Below, piece by piece: positions 26,229-33,624 of a DNA stretch of 46,708 bases. Below the pieces are notes generated by a model. It made no database searches. It worked only from the letters and a program-made list of their open reading frames with translations, and was not told the origin of the DNA. The first letter of the stretch is position 1. Each line of letters starts with the position of its first letter. The DNA lies in NCBI GenBank assembly GCA_937898715.1, contig CALEKA010000107.1:1-46708 (forward strand), in the 5' to 3' direction. Made by a program: the position numbers and the translations under genes. Source of the DNA: an uncultured Prevotella sp. (GTDB lineage Bacteria; Bacteroidota; Bacteroidia; Bacteroidales; Bacteroidaceae).

Positions 26229-26310
26229 CGAGGAAAAGACGTTGTGGACCACGTTGATTCGCATTTACTATATTATCTGAATCACATGCCCCTTATGATA
26301 ATTACCTCAA

Positions 26311-26348
26311 GACTTGCATCCATCAGATAATGCTCATGCCGAGCGTAC
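26311..26348 (+). repeat. Dispersed element, copy 2 (first copy at 11285)
   Basis: The last 20 bp, AATGCTCATGCCGAGCGTAC in copy 1, are the same here, and the preceding 18 bp differ at four or five sites. As in copy 1, a terminator-like hairpin starts within 10 bp. Confidence 0.8.
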
Positions 26349-26355
26349 TAATATT

Positions 26356-26417
26356 AAGACTGAGAAATGTAAGATTTCTACAAGAGATCACATGTTCTCG
26401 GTCTTTCTTCTTTTTTG
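26356..26417 (+). terminator. Terminator-like hairpin with T-rich tail
   Basis: AAGACTGAGAA (26356-26366) pairs with TTCTCGGTCTT (26395-26405), with one wobble, followed by TCTTCTTTTTT. It could end the outer-membrane protein transcript 377 bp after its stop, or end a small RNA that includes the dispersed element. Confidence 0.7.
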
Positions 26418-26430
26418 TATTCGCATTTTT

Positions 26431-26542
26431 AAACTGCACTTTATAGCCTTTTTAAACTGCACTTTAAGATATCTATAAACTGCAGTTCATAGCTCCTATA
26501 AACTGCAGTCCATAGCTCCTATAAACTGCAGTTTATAGAACG
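26431..26542. repeat. 23-bp tandem array, AAACTGCA core
   Basis: Five units start at 26431, 26454, 26477, 26500 and 26523, each exactly 23 bp apart. Each begins AAACTGCA. Units 3-5 have a CTGCAG palindrome, and the last extends to a perfect ATAAACTGCAGTTTAT. Units 3 and 4 share the spacer CATAGCTCCTAT. It lies in the convergent gap between the outer-membrane protein gene and galK. Confidence 0.88.
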
Positions 26543-26729
26543 CTCCTTCCTTTCTTGAATAAAAGATAAACAAAAGAGCTTAGGATTGAAGCATTCTTGA
26601 ATGAGGATAAAATGAGAAGTAAATAGCATTAAATGAATTTGCCATCCTGCTATATGATAAATAGATCTGTTTATTACCTTAAAATACTATGGTGGCTGAC
26701 ATGTAAAAAATCTGCGCATTTAACGATTG

Positions 26730-27087
26730 TACTACAAATATTACGCTTTGCGTAGTCTCTATCGTATAATGGTCATTAATTAGACGTTAATTGATTCATT
26801 AATTCCCTCTTTCTATGTAGTAAATCTGCGCGTGGCGCAGTATTAATGAATCAATTAATGTTTAATTAATGGTGATTAATGTTCAAAAAATCGCGAAGCG
26901 GAAATACTACAATGCTTGTTGCTTTTCGCTTTGTGCGTATTATTAACGTATAATGGTCATTAATTAGACGTTAATTGATTCATTAATTCCCTCTTTCTAC
27001 GTAGTAAATCTGCGCGTGGCGCAGTATTAATGAATCAATTAATGTTCAATTAATGGTGATTAATGTTCAAAAAACCGCGAAGCGGAA
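26730..27087. repeat. 184-bp-period duplication with long hairpins
   Basis: Two 141-bp blocks (26763-26903 and 26947-27087) differ at only a few bases. The segments to their left (from 26730 and 26904) are also related. Each block has 30-nt inverted arms (26774-26803 with 26842-26871; 26958-26987 with 27026-27055) with two or three mismatches. The loop holds a perfect inner hairpin CTGCGC-GTG-GCGCAG. Blocks end in GCGAAGCGGAA. A degraded tail of a further unit is seen at about 27130-27165. No reading frame accounts for it. Confidence 0.88.
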
Positions 27088-27182
27088 GGGCGACGATTGT
27101 TTGTTTCTTCGCGCTTCGCGCGTTTGATAACATACGATTAATGTTCAGAAGAACTGCGGAGTGAAAAGACGGCCGTACAAGC

Positions 27183-27214
27183 AAAAAGCGCATCCCCTTT
27201 AGAGAGACGCGCCT
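27183..27214 (-). terminator. galK operon terminator
   Basis: On the minus strand GGCGCGTC pairs with GATGCGCT (two G-U pairs) and TTTTT follows. It lies 35 bp past the galK stop. Confidence 0.75.
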
Positions 27215-27248
27215 TTTATATAAACTTGTTTCTACGTTGATGCCTTAA

Positions 27249-28409
27249 TTAGCAGAGTTTACGTGAGCCGTCGCCAATAACGACATCGATCACGATAGGC
27301 TCCTTGCCAAACTTCTCTTTGTAAGCCTTCTTGGCTGTTTCGATAAAGTTGTCGTAAAGATCGTCACTTACGAGGTTGATCGTACAACCACCGAAGCCAC
27401 CACCCATGATACGTGAGCCAGTGACACCACAACTGTGAGCTACATCGTTCAAGAAATCGATTTCAGGACAAGATACTTCGTACTCTTTGCTCAAGCCATA
27501 GTGAGTCTCATACATCTTCTTACCTACTTCTTCGTAGTCACCTTCTTCAAGAGCTACGCAGACTTCGAGCACGCGATATTTCTCACCAATAACATACTTG
27601 GCGCGGAGTGCATCTTCTTCGCTTACTTCTGGACGAACCTCGTCAAGCATATCGTATGTTGCATCACGCAGCGTTTCTACTTCGGGCCAGTGCTTTTTCA
27701 TAGCGGCAACCACATTCTCGCAGCTCTTGCGGCGATCGTTGTAAGCAGAAGATGCGAGTTCGTGCTTTACCTGAGAGTTGAGCAAAACGAGCTTGTAACC
27801 CTTTGGATCGAAGGGGAAGTACTTGAACTGAAGTGAACGGCAGTCCAAGCGCATCAAGCTACCAGCCTTACCAAACACTGAAGCAAATTGGTCCATGATA
27901 CCACAGTTGCAACCGATGTAGTTGTGCTCTGTAGCTTGACCGACCTTAGCGAGTGTAAACTTGTCAATCTTATTGTCAGCAAAGAGATCGTTTAAAGCGA
28001 AAGCATAAGTGCTCTCCAATGCTGCTGATGATGACATACCTGCACCAAGAGGCACATCGCCAGCGAACGCTGTATTGAAGCCTTCTACAGGTACGCCCAG
28101 CTTCATCATTTCACGACAAACACCGAAGATGAAGCGGAAGTGAGTAGCTGAGGGACCTTTCTCGTCGTCGAGGCTGAACTCTACATAGTCTTTCAAGTCA
28201 ATAGAGTAAGCACGAACCTTGCGAGTACCATTAGGCTTGATTTCGGCAATAACACCTTGAGTTACGGCACCAGGAAATACGAAGCCACCATTATAGTCGG
28301 TATGTTCACCAATCAAGTTGATGCGACCAGGAGATGCATATACTGAACCAGTTGTGCCGTCAAAATGTTCTACGAAACGGCTTCTTACGTCTTCTACAGT
28401 TAATTTCAT
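27249..28409 (-). CDS. galK: Galactokinase
   Basis: The 386-residue GHMP-family kinase phosphorylates alpha-D-galactose at C1 using ATP, the first committed Leloir step. Visible are the galactokinase signature GRINLIGEHTDYNGGFVFP (about 28-46), the ATP loop PLGAGMSSSAALES (about 115-128) and GSRIMGGGFGGCTINLV near the C-terminus. Length is standard. It is last in galM-gluP-galK, 81 bp after gluP, and that gap holds a hairpin. galT and galE are not in the window. Confidence 0.97.
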   Translation of the reverse strand: MKLTVEDVRSRFVEHFDGTTGSVYASPGRINLIGEHTDYNGGFVFPGAVTQGVIAEIKPNGTRKVRAYSIDLKDYVEFSLDDEKGPSATHFRFIFGVCREMMKLGVPVEGFNTAFAGDVPLGAGMSSSAALESTYAFALNDLFADNKIDKFTLAKVGQATEHNYIGCNCGIMDQFASVFGKAGSLMRLDCRSLQFKYFPFDPKGYKLVLLNSQVKHELASSAYNDRRKSCENVVAAMKKHWPEVETLRDATYDMLDEVRPEVSEEDALRAKYVIGEKYRVLEVCVALEEGDYEEVGKKMYETHYGLSKEYEVSCPEIDFLNDVAHSCGVTGSRIMGGGFGGCTINLVSDDLYDNFIETAKKAYKEKFGKEPIVIDVVIGDGSRKLC

Positions 28410-28444
28410 GGGAGTAAGGATTTTAAAATTGTTAGATGGAAAAG

Positions 28445-28471
28445 GGAAGGTCCATCATATGAGAACCTTCC
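28445..28471 (-). other. Intercistronic hairpin, gluP-galK
   Basis: GGAAGGT and ACCTTCC form a perfect 7-bp stem with a 13-nt loop. On the minus strand CTTTT follows, so it may act as a weak terminator that lowers galK relative to gluP. Confidence 0.6.
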
Positions 28472-28490
28472 ACTTTATAATAAGTTGAAA

Positions 28491-29783
28491 TTATTTTTCT
28501 ACTTTTTCTACGCTTTCGTCTTCGCGCTTAGAAACGCGGCTACCGATTAATGCGTAGAAGAGGAGGTATGCAGCACAGAATACGATTACCCAATAGGAAT
28601 CCATGTAGCTACCTGTAAGGTCGGCAACGCCGCCCTGAATAGCAACCATTACGGCACAACCGAAGACCATGGTCATGAAGATACCAGAAGCGATAGCAGT
28701 ATACTTGCCAAGGCCCTCGACTGCCATATTGAAGATACCGCCCCACATTACAGAAGTACAGAGACCTACGAGAAGGAATGCGAAGATACCTACAGGAACG
28801 CTTTCACTTGTAACAGTCAGTGTAGCCCAATCGATAGCAGGAACGCTTACTTGTGTGCTTTCTGGAGCAAACATACCAAAGAGTACCAACAAGATGGTTA
28901 GAGAGCTAACAACAGTGATTTGGGTGCGGCTACTTACCTTACCACCGATTGCACCACCAATAAAGCGGCCAACCAGCATCATCAACCAGTATACAGCCAC
29001 AATAAGACCTACGGTTGAAGCAGCCATGCTACCACCCTGATCAGAGGTAAGGAACTGCAAGATGTAAGTAGGGACACCTACTTCGATACCCATGTAAAGG
29101 AAAATACCCAAGATACCAAGGTTGAAATGGCGATAGCTGAGAGCGCCCTTAATAAGTGAAGTATCTACGGGAGCTTGTTCGGGCTCTTCAATCTTGGTGA
29201 ATGAAATTACGATGAAAGCAATAACGAAGATGGCAAGCGCAATCATCAAAGCTGGAGTAGCATCTGCGATGTGTGCCTTTGCTGCATCACCAATAAGTGC
29301 GCCCATCAGGATGTATACACAAACAGCTGCAGATGAATTAAACACGCCACCAATCTGAATCAACTGATTACCTTTGTTACCACCGCCACCAAGCAGGTTG
29401 AGCATAGGATTTACTACGCAATTGAGGATACACATAGTAAAACCACTAATGAAAGCACCAATCAAATAAACAGCAAATGCATATTCTTTGCCAACGTGGC
29501 CAGAAGCCCATTGTACAAGAATACCGATAATACCAATGACAAGACCGAGAAGTGCTGTCTTCTTATATCCAATTTTGGCAATGATCATACCAGCAGGAAT
29601 ACCCATTACCAAGTATGCAATGAAGTTACCATAATTGCCAATCTGTGCGAGGACATTGCTTGCACCGAAGTCGTTTTTCACAATGATTGCCATCGGTGAG
29701 CATAAGTTGGTCACGAAAGCAATCATAGCAAAGAGGGCAATCATTACGATGATAGCACCCCATTGTTTCTTTTGATTACTCAT
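28491..29783 (-). CDS. gluP: Glucose/galactose MFS permease (FucP family)
   Basis: The 430-residue polytopic protein has about twelve membrane segments and matches the FucP/GluP branch of the major facilitator superfamily, which imports fucose, glucose or galactose with H+ or Na+. Landmarks include NLCSPMAIIVKNDFG in segment 1, YLVMGIPAGMIIAKIGYKKT after segment 2, and FISGFTMCILNCVVNPMLN in segment 4. Its place between galM and galK points to galactose and/or glucose as substrate. Confidence 0.9.
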   Translation of the reverse strand: MSNQKKQWGAIIVMIALFAMIAFVTNLCSPMAIIVKNDFGASNVLAQIGNYGNFIAYLVMGIPAGMIIAKIGYKKTALLGLVIGIIGILVQWASGHVGKEYAFAVYLIGAFISGFTMCILNCVVNPMLNLLGGGGNKGNQLIQIGGVFNSSAAVCVYILMGALIGDAAKAHIADATPALMIALAIFVIAFIVISFTKIEEPEQAPVDTSLIKGALSYRHFNLGILGIFLYMGIEVGVPTYILQFLTSDQGGSMAASTVGLIVAVYWLMMLVGRFIGGAIGGKVSSRTQITVVSSLTILLVLFGMFAPESTQVSVPAIDWATLTVTSESVPVGIFAFLLVGLCTSVMWGGIFNMAVEGLGKYTAIASGIFMTMVFGCAVMVAIQGGVADLTGSYMDSYWVIVFCAAYLLFYALIGSRVSKREDESVEKVEK

Positions 29784-29847
29784 TTGTTAGGATGAAAGTT
29801 TTAGATTTGTTATTAGATGGATTAATTGTTTCCTTGTTTGCAGCAAA

Positions 29848-29883
29848 AGTTTACGAATCTGCGTCTTGCAAATCCGTAAACTT
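29848..29883 (-). other. Intercistronic hairpin, galM-gluP (attenuator-like)
   Basis: AAGTTTACG and CGTAAACTT form a perfect outer stem. Including the inner part, the stem is about 16 bp with two wobble-type mismatches. On the minus strand TTTTG follows. It starts 14 bp after the galM stop and could partially terminate before gluP. Confidence 0.65.
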
Positions 29884-29896
29884 CAATGCTTTAGAT

Positions 29897-30985
29897 TTAA
29901 TCTTCTACACCAAATTTGTAGATAGTCTTTTGTGTATAAACTTGCCCAGGTTTAAGTACGACAGAGGGGAAATAAGCATGATTAGGACTGTCAGGGAAGT
30001 GCTGTGCTTCGAAGCAAAGTGCAGAATGTTTGCCAAATGTTGCTCCGTGCTGTCCTTTATATCCATCAGCCCAATTATCTGAATAGAATTGTACACCCGG
30101 TTCGGTGGTATATACCTCCATCGTACGTCCACTCTTGGGCTCTACAATTTTGGCAGCAAAAGTAAGTTCACCCGGTTCGTGTTTGTTGAGTACATAGCAA
30201 TGATCATAACCAGCACCATTCTTGATCTGTTGGTCTGAAAAGTCTGTTAAATGATCACCCACACGATGAGGTGCGGTAAAATCAAAGGGAGTTCCTTTCA
30301 CGCTGCGAATTTCGCCCGTAGGAATACTATTCTCATCAATGGGAAGATAGAAATCTGCATTAATCTGGCAGACAACGTTTTCACAAGTAGGAGTGGGATT
30401 ACCGATACCTGCTAAAGAGAAGAATCCATGGCTTGTCATATTTACAATGGTCTTCTTATTAGTAGTTCCCTTATAGTCAATTTTCAATTCGTTGTCATCT
30501 GTAAGCGAGTACATCACCGTCATAGACAATTCTCCAGGGAAACCCTCTTCATAGTAGGCAGATACATAGCGAAGTACAAGCGTATGATCATTCACCTGCT
30601 CTGCATCCCATACGCGAGCATGGAAACCTGTAGGGCCACCATGCAAGTGATTAGGACCATTATTGACTGCCAAACTATATTCTTTTCCGTTCAAGGTAAA
30701 CTTTCCGTGGCAAATACGATTGCCATAACGACCGACCAAAGTGCTCAAGAAGGGTTCTGGAGAATTGATGCAATCGTCAATATTGTCGTGACCTTGAATA
30801 ACGTTAGCATAATTACCATCACGATCGGGAACCATGATTGCTACCAGAGAGCCACCATAGTTAGTAACAGCTACTTCCATGCCATTGGCATTATGAAGGA
30901 AAAACAAGTCAACTTGCTTTCCTTGAACCTCTTTTTGGAAGTCTTCTCTTTTCAATCCGCTGAGATTTTTTATTGTATTTTCCAT
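29897..30985 (-). CDS. galM: Aldose 1-epimerase (mutarotase)
   Basis: The 362-residue cytoplasmic enzyme interconverts alpha and beta anomers of galactose or glucose so that GalK receives the alpha form. The beta-sandwich family motifs are visible: NYGGSLVAIMVPDRDG, VGRYGNRI, NNGPNHLHGGPTGF with one catalytic histidine, MTSHGFFSLAG with the second histidine, and CFEAQHFPDSPNH with the catalytic glutamate. It has no signal peptide. It is the first gene of galM-gluP-galK. Confidence 0.95.
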   Translation of the reverse strand: MENTIKNLSGLKREDFQKEVQGKQVDLFFLHNANGMEVAVTNYGGSLVAIMVPDRDGNYANVIQGHDNIDDCINSPEPFLSTLVGRYGNRICHGKFTLNGKEYSLAVNNGPNHLHGGPTGFHARVWDAEQVNDHTLVLRYVSAYYEEGFPGELSMTVMYSLTDDNELKIDYKGTTNKKTIVNMTSHGFFSLAGIGNPTPTCENVVCQINADFYLPIDENSIPTGEIRSVKGTPFDFTAPHRVGDHLTDFSDQQIKNGAGYDHCYVLNKHEPGELTFAAKIVEPKSGRTMEVYTTEPGVQFYSDNWADGYKGQHGATFGKHSALCFEAQHFPDSPNHAYFPSVVLKPGQVYTQKTIYKFGVED

Positions 30986-31027
30986 GATAATGAACGATTA
31001 ATGTTGCTAATTGCATTATTTACCTTG

Positions 31028-31058
31028 CAAATTTGAATAAAAGATTTGATATGTCAAA
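31028..31058 (-). promoter_or_regulatory. Candidate promoter of the galM operon
   Basis: On the minus strand TTTG (31058-31055), a 19-bp spacer, then CAAATTTG (31035-31028), one base off TAnnTTTG. It is about 43 bp before the galM ATG and divergent from the helicase promoter. Confidence 0.5.
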
Positions 31059-31187
31059 GGTTTTAGGCAAAAAAACGAACTATTTTGTGCAACTATTTAT
31101 TTAAGAGGGAATAGTGCTTTGTCGATTAGAAGTCGCAAGAATCGCTTTTTCTATGCTTTTGTTTCGCGTTTATCTAATCTTTTACGC

Positions 31188-31195
31188 TACCTTTG
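31188..31195 (+). promoter_or_regulatory. -7 box for the helicase gene
   Basis: TACCTTTG is an exact TAnnTTTG, 20 bp before the ATG at 31215. It falls inside the longer open frame that could start at TTG 31119, so it supports the shorter protein. Confidence 0.6.
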
Positions 31196-31214
31196 TACAC
31201 AAAATTTGAAAAGA

Positions 31215-32549
31215 ATGTTTGATAAAGAATCACTGCTTAAGAATTTGGGCATAGCTTCGCTTACTCCAATGCAATGCCAAATGGATGAACAGACTCGTCA
31301 TAAGGGTGGGGTAGTACTGCTTTCACCCACAGGTTCTGGGAAGACTTTGGCTTATTTATTTCCATTAGTAAGGGAGATGAATACCGAAATCACATCCTTA
31401 CAAGCAGTTGTAGTGGTTCCCACTCGAGAACTTGCACAGCAAAGTGAGGAAGTGCTGAAGCGAATGAAAACCAGCTTGCGTTCAATCTCTCTCCATGGCG
31501 GACGGTCAACTATGGAAGAACACCGCAAGATAAAAGAAATCAAGCCTCAAGTGGTCTTTGCGACGCCTGGTAGACTCAATGATCATTTAGCGAAAGGTAA
31601 CTTAGACTGTCTTCTTACGACAACTATAGTAATAGATGAATTCGATAAATGCTTAGAGCTTGGTTTTCAAGAAGAAATGAATCAGCTTCTTCTGAAATTC
31701 AGAAGTATAGACCGCTGTTGGCTTACGTCAGCTACTGATGCTGAGGAAATTCCTGCTTTCATGTCGATGCTCAAGATAAAGTTTGCTAAAATCAATTTTT
31801 TAGAAAAAGAGACTGAACTCAAAGAACGCATCACAATAAAGCGAGCACTTTCACCCGAAAAAGACAAGCTCCCCACACTCGGGCGCTTACTGACGCTTGT
31901 AGGTAGTAAAGCATCGATTGTGTTCGTATCTTATAGAGAAAGTGTAGATCGCGTATGGAAATACCTTGTATCTGAGGGATTTTCTGCTGTAGCATATCAT
32001 GGAGGAATGGAACAAGAGATGCGTGAGAGAGCTCTTTATAAATTCCGTAGCGGATCGGCTAATGTATTGGTTAGCACAGATTTGGCTGCACGAGGCTTGG
32101 ACATTCCAGAAGTTCGAGTAGTGGTACATTATCATATGCCACTGAAAGCTGAGGAATTCACACATAGAAATGGTCGCACGGCACGCTGGAATGCAGAGGG
32201 TATGATCTACCTGATCCAAGGACCTACAGAGCATTTACCAGAATATTTAGAATCAGAAGAAATAACGGATGAAGACCTTTCACAGATTACTTGCGTAAAG
32301 CCTGCTTCACCTAAATATGTAACGATTTACATCGGACGTGGAAAACGTGACAAACTAAGTAAAGCAGACGTGTTGGGCTTCTTCTGTAAGAAAGGAGGAC
32401 TTAAAGCAACAAACATTGGACGCATTGATGTTGGGTCTCACTATGCTTATGCTGCAATAGAGCGCGGCAAGGTGAAAGATGTGCTCAAGCGAATTGCCAA
32501 CGAAAAGATTAAGGGCATGAAAACGCTCATAGAGGTCATGCGGAAGTAA
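31215..32549 (+). CDS. DbpA-like DEAD-box RNA helicase
   Basis: The protein has 444 residues from the ATG at 31215; the start at TTG 31119 is rejected because a promoter box lies within the extension. It is a two-RecA-domain ATP-dependent RNA helicase. Motifs: SLTPMQ (Q motif, 15-20), SPTGSGKT (37-44), PTRELAQQ, DEFD at 141-144 in place of DEAD, SAT (172-174), STDLAARGLD, and HRNGRTAR (317-324) in place of HRxGRxGR. Residues about 371-444 look like the DbpA RNA-binding domain (YVTIYIGRGKRDKL..). DbpA relatives act on 23S rRNA during 50S assembly, and this role is inferred. Confidence 0.9.
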   Translation: MFDKESLLKNLGIASLTPMQCQMDEQTRHKGGVVLLSPTGSGKTLAYLFPLVREMNTEITSLQAVVVVPTRELAQQSEEVLKRMKTSLRSISLHGGRSTMEEHRKIKEIKPQVVFATPGRLNDHLAKGNLDCLLTTTIVIDEFDKCLELGFQEEMNQLLLKFRSIDRCWLTSATDAEEIPAFMSMLKIKFAKINFLEKETELKERITIKRALSPEKDKLPTLGRLLTLVGSKASIVFVSYRESVDRVWKYLVSEGFSAVAYHGGMEQEMRERALYKFRSGSANVLVSTDLAARGLDIPEVRVVVHYHMPLKAEEFTHRNGRTARWNAEGMIYLIQGPTEHLPEYLESEEITDEDLSQITCVKPASPKYVTIYIGRGKRDKLSKADVLGFFCKKGGLKATNIGRIDVGSHYAYAAIERGKVKDVLKRIANEKIKGMKTLIEVMRK

Positions 32550-32615
32550 TAAAGAGGCATAAAATTACAAGGATTACATCTTCAAGATAAAATCTAAATA
32601 GAAAATATTATCGAT

Positions 32616-33119
32616 ATGAATATCAATATAAAAGAAGCTACTATTAGTCAAGCAGCATCCGAGAGTATGGACGCTTTTTTGAACGTTATAGTAAATGCAT
32701 TTAAGACTCAAGTAGGCGAAGAGCTTAACAGTGAATCTATGCAGAAGTTGAATGCCGATCAGATAACGCTGTGGGGCTATTGTATGCTTCGTGACGAACT
32801 GATGGATGGTGGCTTTGTTCAATTGATTTATAATGGATATGGACCATTTTTCTTCGACAACCCATTTGCTAAAGCTATGCGTTTGTGGGGATTACATGAT
32901 TTTTCCAAACTACTCTACAAAGCTAAAGGCATATATGATGAGCACAAGGAGGATTTGACAAAGGAAAGATCCGACGAAGAGTTTATGGCACTCTTCGAAC
33001 AATATCCTGCTTTTGATGATTTAGATGACGCCTTTGTAGAAGATGAAGAGCAGATTACAGCTGCTATTGCATACTACGTAGATGAACACATTGCTGACTT
33101 TGTAACAGTGGAACAATAA
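32616..33119 (+). CDS. DMP19-like / DUF4375 family protein
   Basis: The 167-residue soluble acidic protein shows the DUF4375/DMP19 pattern: LNADQITLWGYCMLRDELMDG then GFVQLIYNGYGPFFFDNPFAKAMRLWG (about 46-93). A strongly acidic C-terminal half follows (FDDLDDAFVEDEEQ). DMP19 of Neisseria is described as a DNA-mimic protein that binds a transcription factor. The acidity fits, but function here is not shown. The gene is 14 bp upstream of smpB, probably in one operon. Confidence 0.8.
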   Translation: MNINIKEATISQAASESMDAFLNVIVNAFKTQVGEELNSESMQKLNADQITLWGYCMLRDELMDGGFVQLIYNGYGPFFFDNPFAKAMRLWGLHDFSKLLYKAKGIYDEHKEDLTKERSDEEFMALFEQYPAFDDLDDAFVEDEEQITAAIAYYVDEHIADFVTVEQ

Positions 33120-33133
33120 AACGGATTTCTATT

Positions 33134-33610
33134 ATGAGTAAAGCAAAAATACTTCCAACCTCAAGAATAAATATTAAGAACAAGCGTGCAGAGCACGATT
33201 TCTTGGTTATTGATAAATATACTGCTGGGATTGTACTCACGGGCACTGAAATAAAGAGTATTCGTGCGGGAAAAGCTAGTTTGGTCGACACATTTTGCTA
33301 CATTCACAATGGTGAAATGTGGATGAAGAATTCATACATTGCCGAATACGATTTTGGTTCGTTCAATAACCACGCAACACGTCGAGACAGAAAACTTCTG
33401 CTCAATCGCAAAGAGATACTTTCATTACAAGACGATACGAAATCGCCAGGTTTCACCATTGTCCCCCTTCGCATGTTTATCAATGAGAAAGGTATAGCGA
33501 AAGTCGTGATTGGCTTATGCCGCGGTAAAAAAGAATACGACAAGAGAAACACCTTGAAAGAGAAACAAGATCGAAGAGAAATGGACCGCGCTATGAAAGC
33601 GCGTCTGTAA
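33134..33610 (+). CDS. smpB: SsrA-binding protein SmpB
   Basis: The 158-residue protein binds tmRNA and brings it to stalled ribosomes in trans-translation. Family signatures are NKRAEHDFLVIDKYTAGI, VLTGTEIKSIRAGKASL, and the basic tail KEYDKRNTLKEKQDRREMDR, which folds in the ribosomal A-site. Length is normal. The tmRNA gene itself was not found in this window. It is 14 bp after the DMP19-like gene and 14 bp before the GH5-like gene. Confidence 0.97.
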   Translation: MSKAKILPTSRINIKNKRAEHDFLVIDKYTAGIVLTGTEIKSIRAGKASLVDTFCYIHNGEMWMKNSYIAEYDFGSFNNHATRRDRKLLLNRKEILSLQDDTKSPGFTIVPLRMFINEKGIAKVVIGLCRGKKEYDKRNTLKEKQDRREMDRAMKARL

Positions 33611-33624
33611 AGAATTATAGAGTT

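Noticed and set aside
26037..26264. 75-codon frame in the repeat-rich gap
   Set aside because: It is composed partly of the ACGTAC array and shows no protein-like pattern or promoter.
26730..27087. Replication origin
   Set aside because: The AT-rich hairpins are suggestive, but I see no DnaA-box cluster and no dnaA, dnaN or parAB genes nearby.
30428..31036. 202-codon frame antisense to galM
   Set aside because: It is the complement of a clear galM gene and has no domain signature. Other long antisense frames at 38481-39026, 37464-38003 and 43175-43720 were dropped for the same reason.
31119..31214. N-terminal extension of the helicase from a TTG codon
   Set aside because: A TAnnTTTG box lies inside it at 31188 and the family-like sequence begins at 31215.
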